NCBI RefSeq assembly: GCF_011039275.1
Contig: NZ_JAAKGB010000001.1
Span: 1,426,001-1,490,000, forward strand
Source: Streptococcus hyointestinalis
GTDB taxonomy: Bacteria; Bacillota; Bacilli; Lactobacillales; Streptococcaceae
Direction: 5' to 3'
DNA length: 64,000 bases
Shown: piece by piece, positions 58,377-64,000 of the stretch
How positions within the stretch are numbered: position 1 is the first letter of the stretch
Layout of the letters: each line of letters begins with the position of its first letter
Program-made: the position numbers and the translations under genes
The notes under the pieces: model-generated
Seen by the model: only the letters and a program-made list of their open reading frames with translations
Told to the model about the DNA's origin: nothing
Databases searched by the model: none

Positions 58377-58425
58377 GTGGGACAACAAAATCGCATTTCT
58401 GCGAAATGACCGATTTTTGTCCCAC
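58377..58425. repeat. Intergenic inverted repeat, second hairpin
   Basis: GTGGGACAA (58377-58385) pairs with TTGTCCCAC (58417-58425), with AAAATCGCATTTC/GAAATGACCGATTTT inside. Similar GTGGGAC...GTCCCAC repeats occur in intergenic regions of other streptococci (family knowledge). It may be a transcription terminator or a small repeat unit. Confidence 0.55.
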
Positions 58426-58508
58426 TCTCTTTTGAGAACTCGCTCAGCTTTTTTTGACCGTCAACTTGTGTTACAATAAAGTCTAGATTAGAAAGAAGGG
58501 AGAAGGCG

Positions 58509-59744
58509 ATGATTTATCTCAAGCGTTTGCTGGGTATTGTCCTTTTGTGTGCTGTTTGTTTTGGCATTTTTCAGCATGAAAAGAGTATCTCACAGTTTGA
58601 AAAAAGCTACCAAAGCACGCAAAATGCGCTCAGCTATTTTCAAAAGCATAATAAAGCCTATCAAAAGCTCCCTATCCTAGAGAAGATGTCCATGCGTCAG
58701 CACATGATGGCAACGATCAAGCAACTGCAAGAGGACGGCTGGTCAGATGAGACCATCGAGGGGGCTTATCTGCGCTATCTCCCACAGGACAATCTGTCAC
58801 AAAAAGCAGTTAATCAAGCGCTCGCTCAAACACAGATTATCGGCACGCAAACCTTTAGAAGGCTGTGGAAAACAGAGCTCGCTAGAGTTGAAAGTCAGCA
58901 ACCCCTTTACAAACTGGAGCAGGCTAAGCATTTGCTAGCTATCTTTTTACAGCAGGATAAAATGCCACAAACCATCAGCGGGCAAAAAACACAAACCAAG
59001 GCACTGCTTGCTCGCTTCGACGACAGTGTCTCGCCTGCTGACAGCCTGTGGAGCGACTTAGCAACGCTGACACAGACGGCTTATCCCAATGATAATTTCT
59101 CAAAAAATGATAAGCTAGCCATCCAGCTCCACCAGTTTCGCTACATTATCTCTAGCCAGCAAGCCCAGTGGATTAGACGTCACTATAAGACTACAAACGA
59201 TACAGACGCTGATGCCCTTGCCAAATACCTCGCTGAGCTGGACAGTTCTGACTACACGCTCAACGAATCTGCCAGATACCACAACAAGGTCGCAAGTAAA
59301 TTAACCAAAAACGGTGTGCTAAAGCCTGTCTACGCTGACAATCGTAAAGAGAGCAATTTCAAAGTGCTCATTCATTTTCACAGTGAGTTTATCCTGTCTG
59401 AAAGTGGCGACTTTTTGGTAGCAACCGATGTGCAAAAAACGACACAAAACGCCATCATCAACAGCGCTACCTTTAACTATGCCAATCAAAATGACGACCG
59501 CCACGTCCAACTGGATGTGACACCGATTACCTATCACGAACCTCACTTTGTCACCAAGGCAATGACAGCAAACGGTGAGACTTTTGTTGAGCCGAGCTTA
59601 GAAGAGCAAAAGGACAAGCACAATCGCATTTTCAGCCGAAAAGGCAAGTCCTCTAAACAGCTCTCAAAAGCTGTAGCTAAAGCGTTCAAGAAACGTATCA
59701 AAGCCTACCAACAACTCCTCACACCGTCTAGCAACAGCCATTAG
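58509..59744 (+). CDS. Unknown exported protein (411 aa)
   Basis: A 411-residue protein with an N-terminal export or anchor segment (LKRLLGIVLLCAVCFGIF) and a large soluble part rich in Gln and Lys. Segments are FEKSYQSTQNALSYFQKHNK, EKMSMRQHMMATIKQLQEDG, AYLRYLPQDNLSQKAVNQAL, FKVLIHFHSEFILSESG and HNRIFSRKGKSSKQ. No catalytic motif was recognised and I do not know the family. It stands alone, between queA and a convergent beta-lactamase-like gene, sharing a terminator with it. The start has AGAAGGGAG. Confidence 0.75.
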   Translation: MIYLKRLLGIVLLCAVCFGIFQHEKSISQFEKSYQSTQNALSYFQKHNKAYQKLPILEKMSMRQHMMATIKQLQEDGWSDETIEGAYLRYLPQDNLSQKAVNQALAQTQIIGTQTFRRLWKTELARVESQQPLYKLEQAKHLLAIFLQQDKMPQTISGQKTQTKALLARFDDSVSPADSLWSDLATLTQTAYPNDNFSKNDKLAIQLHQFRYIISSQQAQWIRRHYKTTNDTDADALAKYLAELDSSDYTLNESARYHNKVASKLTKNGVLKPVYADNRKESNFKVLIHFHSEFILSESGDFLVATDVQKTTQNAIINSATFNYANQNDDRHVQLDVTPITYHEPHFVTKAMTANGETFVEPSLEEQKDKHNRIFSRKGKSSKQLSKAVAKAFKKRIKAYQQLLTPSSNSH

Positions 59745-59749
59745 AGCAA

Positions 59750-59779
59750 AAAGACTCATTACGCTTGTAATGAGTCTTT
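59750..59779. terminator. Bidirectional terminator
   Basis: AAAGACTCATTAC (59750-59762) and GTAATGAGTCTTT (59767-59779) form a perfect 13-bp stem with loop GCTT. It serves the 58509 (+) and 59778 (-) genes and overlaps the stop of the latter. Confidence 0.85.
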
Positions 59780-60857
59780 AGTTCATATTGACACGATGCC
59801 ATTCGTTAATCACATAGCAAAGCTGGGTGAGCTGATAGTAGCCGACACCGTTGATTTCTGTACTTTCTTCTGTCGCACCGCCCAAGCCTTTTGTGTAGAG
59901 GGCGATGATATACGGCTTCTCCTCGTAAACAACAGCACCAACATTGAGCGCTTCACGGACATAACCAGGCTTTTGTGCGACTGTCAAGTCATCCCCAATC
60001 AAACCGTGGTAATATTCTCCGGGAAAAGCGACCTTGAGGTAATAGAGCAAGTCCTTGTATTTCTTGCGGTGCGTATAGAGGTAATCTAGCACTTGGATAT
60101 AGTAGTCTGTTGTGGTTTTATTGCCTTCTTGCTGGATGGTTTTAATCTTGCCTTTAGATTTGCCGTAACGTCCAAACTTGGCATAAGCTTTCTCCATGCC
60201 TCCTAAACGCTCCGCTAGAGCGTAAGCAGGTGTATTTTCAGAGTAGACGAGAGAGAACTTCTGCATTTGAGGAATAGTCATCGCTCCATCAAAGGCAGAG
60301 ACATAGCTATTGTGCTCACCGATGTACTCGTAGGTGGTGTTTATGATGTCAAATGCCTCAGTCAAGGATAATTTTCCCTTAGCCACCTCGTCAACCACCA
60401 GCATATTTAAGGGGAGTTTGTAGGTAGAACCTGCTGTCATGGGCTGGGTATCATTCATTGAGGCTGTTTTTCCAGTTGTTAAGTCCTTGTAAGAAAAGGC
60501 GACACTGTCCTCTGCCAAACCAAACTCTGCCATATAAGCCTTCACCGTCTCCTCTAAGCTGAGGTTAGCATAGTCATAATACAGCCCTAAACTATCCATT
60601 TCCGCTAAATCTGCTTGTAAGTCGGCTTCTTTATCTGCTTTTGACTTGGTTTTCGTGCTGGTCTTTGTCTTGGTGCTTGATGGCTTTGTTGAGACTTGAG
60701 TGCTCTTACTTGTTGACGAACTTGCAGTTTTTGACTGTGAAGCATGCTGAAACATGGTCACAAACAAGCATATAATAATCAAAAACAGTAGCCCTAAAAT
60801 CGTACACGCAAATATAAAATCAACTTGACGCCGTTTTTTCTTTCCATCATTTTTCAT
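59778..60857 (-). CDS. Membrane-anchored beta-lactamase-like serine hydrolase
   Basis: A 359-residue class A beta-lactamase-fold protein. One N-terminal helix (FIFACTILGLLFLIIICLFV) is followed by a Ser/Thr/Lys-rich linker (SKSTQVSTKPSSTKTKTSTK) and a catalytic-like domain from ~120. The active-site SxxK is STYK in MTAGSTYKLPLNML, the SxN-like triad is YSEN in FSLVYSENTPAYAL, and the KTG position is KPG in QKPGYVREALN. Such proteins are common in streptococci and are thought to act on wall peptides rather than to give penicillin resistance. The function here is inferred. Confidence 0.8.
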   Translation of the reverse strand: MKNDGKKKRRQVDFIFACTILGLLFLIIICLFVTMFQHASQSKTASSSTSKSTQVSTKPSSTKTKTSTKTKSKADKEADLQADLAEMDSLGLYYDYANLSLEETVKAYMAEFGLAEDSVAFSYKDLTTGKTASMNDTQPMTAGSTYKLPLNMLVVDEVAKGKLSLTEAFDIINTTYEYIGEHNSYVSAFDGAMTIPQMQKFSLVYSENTPAYALAERLGGMEKAYAKFGRYGKSKGKIKTIQQEGNKTTTDYYIQVLDYLYTHRKKYKDLLYYLKVAFPGEYYHGLIGDDLTVAQKPGYVREALNVGAVVYEEKPYIIALYTKGLGGATEESTEINGVGYYQLTQLCYVINEWHRVNMN

Positions 60858-60956
60858 AACACTTCTATTGTAAAGTATTTTTTTAAAATTGCAAGTATTT
60901 TGACAAATATTTTACAAAAACATGTCATTTCATATTTTTAAGTAACATTTATCTAA

Positions 60957-60983
60957 AAAAACAAGCCTTTCGGCTCGTTTTTT
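60957..60983 (-). terminator. sodA terminator
   Basis: AAAACAAGCC (60958-60967) and GGCTCGTTTT (60972-60981) pair with one G-U, and a T-run follows on the minus strand. The stem overlaps the end of sodA. Confidence 0.7.
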
Positions 60984-61590
60984 AGGCTTTTGCTGCTTTG
61001 TACAATTCAGCAACCTTGTTCCAGTTGATGACGTTAAAGAATGCCTTGATATAGTCTGGGCGAACATTACGGTAGTTGAGATAGTATGCGTGTTCCCAAA
61101 CGTCTAGTCCAAGGATAGGTTGTTTGCCATCCATGATAGGGTTGTCTTGGTTAGCTGTTGAGAGAACCTCAAGTTTTCCTTCTTTGTTGACGACAAGCCA
61201 AGCCCAACCAGAGCCAAAGCGAGTCGCAGCTGCTGCTGAAAAAGCGTCTTTGAAAGCGTCAAATGAGCCAAAAGTAGCTTCAATATCTGCTAACAACTCT
61301 GCTGAAATCTCTGTTTTTTCTGGCGTCATCAATTCCCAGAAAAGAGCGTGGTTGAGGTGTCCACCACCGTTATTGATAACGGCTTTACGGATGTCTGCAG
61401 GAATTTTTTCCACGTCAGACAAAAGTGCCACCAAGTCTTCACCGATTTCAGGGTGTTTTTCAAGGGCTGCATTGACATTTGCCACATAAGTCGCATGGTG
61501 TTTGTCATGGTGGAGAGTCATTGTCTCAGCATCGATATAAGGTTCTAAAGCGTCGTAAGCATAAGGTAGTTCTGGTAGGATAATTGCCAT
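60982..61590 (-). CDS. sodA: Manganese superoxide dismutase
   Basis: A 202-residue Mn/Fe superoxide dismutase removing superoxide in the cytosol. Metal ligands are His in [14 protein letters not shown] (two segments), His in [14 protein letters not shown], and Asp and His in [16 protein letters not shown]. The GSGWAWLVV and DNPIM motifs are typical. Full length. Promoter TTGTAA-17-TACAAT is on the minus strand at 61623-61651. Confidence 0.97.
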   Translation of the reverse strand: MAIILPELPYAYDALEPYIDAETMTLHHDKHHATYVANVNAALEKHPEIGEDLVALLSDVEKIPADIRKAVINNGGGHLNHALFWELMTPEKTEISAELLADIEATFGSFDAFKDAFSAAAATRFGSGWAWLVVNKEGKLEVLSTANQDNPIMDGKQPILGLDVWEHAYYLNYRNVRPDYIKAFFNVINWNKVAELYKAAKA

Positions 61591-61622
61591 AAGTAAGCTC
61601 CTCTTTTCTATAAAGTACCTTC

Positions 61623-61651
61623 ATTGTATCGAAAAGAGATAGAGCTTACAA
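61623..61651 (-). promoter_or_regulatory. sodA promoter
   Basis: On the minus strand, TTGTAA (61646-61651), 17 bases, TACAAT (61623-61628), about 30 bases before the start with AGAGGAG in between. Confidence 0.5.
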
Positions 61652-61667
61652 ATAATTTGACTGAAAC

Positions 61668-62705
61668 TTATGCTTTATAGGTGATGAGCTGTAAGAGTGC
61701 CTTGTCAAATAAATAATCCTTATCAGCAAGACCGCTCTTAATCGCTGCATCCGTCTCAATCAAGCACTTAAGAGCAAACGCTAAAAAAGCAGTTGATAAG
61801 GTTCTAACATCACGTAAAGCATAGCGCACTTGGTAAGGATTGACCTTGCGTCCGAGATAATAGGACAGCTCACTGGTTATTTGGCTTTCATTTTTACCTT
61901 GCTCAGACAGGATTTTGACCTGCAAGAAAGTCCTAAATTGCCCTAGCATAACAGCAATGAGCTTGATGTCATCTTCACCTTGTAGGCGCAAATCACGCAC
62001 CAGCTCAAAACTATCATCCACACGCCCTAGGATAACCAGCTGTGTCAAATCAAAGATATTGTCCTGAAGCGTCTTAGGAATCGCTTCTGCGATGTCGCTA
62101 GAGCTGATAAGCCCTGTCTTTTTATAAGAGGTCAAAAAAGCGAGATTTTTTTGAATGGCGCTGTAGTCATAGTTTGATTTGATGAGCAAGTCCTCAAACG
62201 CCCCTTTATCAAAGCGAAGCCCCAGTTTGTGAGCGTATTTTTGAAAATAGGTTTTAAGCTCTGCTTCTTTTGGCGTGCTAGCTTCGATGACCTTGCCGTC
62301 ACGTTTGAGCAATTTGACCAAACGGCGCTTACCATCGAGCTTTCCTGGTGCACAAATGATTAAGCGTGTGGTGTCTACAGGATTTTCAAGATAAGCTTCA
62401 AAGCGCTTTAGAGAGCTATCCTCGAGATAGCTTTTTTTATTTGTTGTAATGTCAAGGAGATTATCAAAAATAACAACCTTGTAGTCGGACAAAAAAGGCA
62501 GACTCTCGAGATCCATCTCCGCCTCTTGGTAGCTATCCTCGGACAAATCAAAATAAGAATAGGCCAAATCACTCTTATCAAAGCCGATCTGCTCAAAGAG
62601 CTTTTGCTTTATCTCCGTGTACTGCCCTAAATCATCACCAGCTAGAACGGTGATAGGAGCGAGATTTGCCGTAGACAGCTTCTCTATTTCTTCAATTGCA
62701 ATCAT
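61668..62705 (-). CDS. holA: DNA polymerase III delta subunit
   Basis: A 345-residue clamp-loader subunit that opens the beta clamp. Family parts: ITVLAGDDLGQYTEIKQKLF, YSYFDLSEDSYQEAEMDLES, KVVIFDNLLDITTNKK, LIICAPGKLDGKRRLVKLLK, and YQVRYALRDVRTLSTAFLAF near the end. The start at 62705 (MIAIEEIEKLSTANL) is preferred over upstream ATGs. A TATAAT lies only six bases before it, so the mRNA may have almost no leader. Confidence 0.9.
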   Translation of the reverse strand: MIAIEEIEKLSTANLAPITVLAGDDLGQYTEIKQKLFEQIGFDKSDLAYSYFDLSEDSYQEAEMDLESLPFLSDYKVVIFDNLLDITTNKKSYLEDSSLKRFEAYLENPVDTTRLIICAPGKLDGKRRLVKLLKRDGKVIEASTPKEAELKTYFQKYAHKLGLRFDKGAFEDLLIKSNYDYSAIQKNLAFLTSYKKTGLISSSDIAEAIPKTLQDNIFDLTQLVILGRVDDSFELVRDLRLQGEDDIKLIAVMLGQFRTFLQVKILSEQGKNESQITSELSYYLGRKVNPYQVRYALRDVRTLSTAFLAFALKCLIETDAAIKSGLADKDYLFDKALLQLITYKA

Positions 62706-62711
62706 GGTTTC

Positions 62712-62748
62712 ATTATACCAAAAAATCCCACGTATGGTTAGTGGGATT
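62712..62748 (-). terminator. DUF805 terminator followed by the holA -10 box
   Basis: AATCCCAC (62724-62731) and GTGGGATT (62741-62748) form an 8-bp stem with T-run on the minus strand, overlapping the DUF805 stop. TATAAT of holA (62712-62717) follows within seven bases. Confidence 0.65.
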
Positions 62749-63205
62749 CTTTTTTGCTTGGTAAGCAATAAAAAACTAAAAGAGCGATGTGACAACCCAG
62801 TGTAATGATCCAACCAAGCGGGAGAATAAAGACGGCAAAATCACCTAACAATAAGAGAATAAAGGCACTGTGGAATCCTGCATCCCGCAGACGTCTCACT
62901 TGCAGAGCAACAGACGGCACAAGGATAAACAAAAACCAAATGCTAAGAAAAGCGACACCTAATAAGATAAGCGGCAACAACCGTGCCCATGTGGATTGAA
63001 AGCTCTGCTCAGTCAGTATGAGATTGCCAGAGTTGGCTAATAGATAAAGCAATTGAGGAAGCCCAAAAGCTAAGGTCGCAATGAGAAAGAAAAAGGACAA
63101 GCTAATCAAGCTGTTAATCAAAACAATGAGCCAAAAATGACTACGGCATGTCCTGCCCTTAAAGTCTAAATAGTGTGTCCAAAAGGACTTGTAATTTACT
63201 AACAT
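62738..63205 (-). CDS. DUF805 membrane protein
   Basis: A 155-residue membrane protein with the DUF805 signature: YLDFKGRTCRSHFWLIVLIN at the N-terminus and VPSVALQVRRLRDAGFHSAF in the second half, and about four helices. Its function is unknown in bacteria. The start follows AGGAGGCAG. It lies just upstream of holA on the same strand. Confidence 0.85.
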   Translation of the reverse strand: MLVNYKSFWTHYLDFKGRTCRSHFWLIVLINSLISLSFFFLIATLAFGLPQLLYLLANSGNLILTEQSFQSTWARLLPLILLGVAFLSIWFLFILVPSVALQVRRLRDAGFHSAFILLLLGDFAVFILPLGWIITLGCHIALLVFYCLPSKKESH

Positions 63206-63349
63206 AATATCTGCCTCCTATTAGTTTCATTATAACACTATGAGAAAAAATGAAAAGAAAAAATGCTTTTCTTTCTTATCACAAGTCTTTACACTGTCCT
63301 TTTTCAAAAATTTCAGTATAATAGAAAAAAAGGAAAATAGGAGGGCGCT

Positions 63350-63967
63350 ATGAGCACGATTTCTATTCAAGAACTAGATCCAAAAGACTGCAATAAAGCC
63401 ATCTCTTTTGCCATTTCTGGCATGCACTTTGACCAGTATATCAAAAATCCACTGCTTCTACGTTTGTACGGACGCTATTTTTGGTATTTGGAAAATAGCA
63501 GAGCCACACATCTAAAGGCTGCCTACCAAGGTGATGAATTGCTGGGTGTGATTTTAGCGGAAGTCAAAGGTCATCCACCACTTCGGCAGTGCTGGTATGA
63601 AAAAGCCTACAGCAAAACCGTTGATTGGTTGCAGAAAATCTTTTTCAAATCCAGCGCAGGCACCTACGACACGGTCAACAAGGACATGCTAGATGTCTAC
63701 AAAGAGCATTATCAGCCAGACGGTGAGATTATCTTTTTAGCTGCCAATCCCACTCTCAAGGTCAAAGGCGTAGGCACAGCGCTGTTAGACTCTCTTGAAA
63801 AAGACCTCTCTGGCAAGGAAATCTATCTCTACACCGACTCCCTCTGCACCTATCAATTCTATGAAAAGCGTGGCTTTGAGCGCTACCAAGAGCGCACTAT
63901 CGAGCTGACACTAAACAAGAAAAAAGTACCGCTGTCTTGCTTTTTGTACCGTAAAAAGATAGTATAA
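63350..63967 (+). CDS. GNAT family acetyltransferase
   Basis: A 205-residue acetyltransferase. The acetyl-CoA loop is LAANPTLKVKGVGTALLDSL, with ISFAISGMHFDQYI at the start and YLYTDSLCTYQFYEKRGFER at the end, typical of GNAT. The substrate is unknown. It starts with ATG after GGAGGGC and ends at a hairpin terminator. It is divergent from the DUF805 gene. Confidence 0.82.
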   Translation: MSTISIQELDPKDCNKAISFAISGMHFDQYIKNPLLLRLYGRYFWYLENSRATHLKAAYQGDELLGVILAEVKGHPPLRQCWYEKAYSKTVDWLQKIFFKSSAGTYDTVNKDMLDVYKEHYQPDGEIIFLAANPTLKVKGVGTALLDSLEKDLSGKEIYLYTDSLCTYQFYEKRGFERYQERTIELTLNKKKVPLSCFLYRKKIV

Positions 63968-63996
63968 AATCCTTTACTTAACGTAAAGGATTTTTT
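63966..63996 (+). terminator. Terminator of the 63350 gene
   Basis: AAAATCCTTTAC (63966-63977) and GTAAAGGATTTT (63983-63994) form a perfect 12-bp stem, followed by a T-run. Confidence 0.85.
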
Positions 63997-64000
63997 CTCG

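Overview
The window reads as a chromosome segment of a urease-positive, low-GC Streptococcus. The signs are an AdcA zinc lipoprotein with a ZinT tail, an Rgg-type regulator, YSIRK and LPXTG surface-protein signals, a NagR-like operator pair at nagB, and streptococcal ISL3, IS982 and IS3 elements. The salivarius or bovis/equinus groups are plausible; I cannot name the species from sequence alone. No rRNA, tRNA or CRISPR array was seen.

Layout. 1-5.8 kb: the 5' part of wecB, then rpmE (L31 type B), whose last codons form one copy of an 18-bp direct repeat. The second copy lies at 5681. Between them is a 4.3-kb integrative element with a tyrosine integrase, a CI-like repressor, an excisionase-like protein, an unknown protein, a RelB/ParE-type toxin-antitoxin pair and two unusually structured non-coding tracts. 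5.8-14.2 kb: zinc-regulated adcA, an ABC-F protein with a small leader ORF, a nucleoside phosphorylase, two acetyltransferase/ABC exporter units, a tetR broken by an amber codon, and an Rgg regulator beside a small exported protein. 14.2-32 kb, nearly all on the minus strand: a metal and nitrogen island. It runs amtB-ureI-ureABC-[structured RNA and terminator]-ureEFGD-crcB-crcB-methyltransferase-cbiM-cbiQ-cbiO, then an IS200/IS605 element (TnpA+TnpB), then a NikABC-type nickel ABC transporter whose two ATPases are fused. AmtB and UreI move ammonium/ammonia and urea, UreABC hydrolyses urea, UreEFGD loads nickel, and the CbiMQO and Nik systems would supply nickel. CbiO appears to have lost its Walker B segment, so the Nik system may now carry the load.

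32.5-42.7 kb: an insertion-sequence zone. An IS982-type element with a nonsense codon abuts a degenerate ISL3 copy. A second, near-identical ISL3 copy lies in inverted orientation 6 kb away. Between them sits a 1961-residue cell-wall adhesin with twelve 79-residue Rib-like repeats. 42.7-52.7 kb: housekeeping and defence genes (heterodimeric ABC exporter, Uup-like ABC-F, cca, dapB, DegV, DUF1149, acetyltransferase, SAP-domain protein). 52.7-54.9 kb: an IS3-family element with intact ends and a 3-bp target duplication. Its second ORF is an in-frame chimera of an IS3 DDE transposase with the C-terminal domain of an IS110-type recombinase. 54.9-64 kb: TetR, RsuA, NagB, QueA, an unknown exported protein, a beta-lactamase-like protein, SodA, HolA, a DUF805 protein and an acetyltransferase.

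The strongest candidates for something new are the IS3/IS110 chimeric transposase, the structured ureC-ureE junction, the CbiO lacking Walker B, and the nested hairpins in the rpmE-integrated element. All calls are from reading the sequence; no database search was run.
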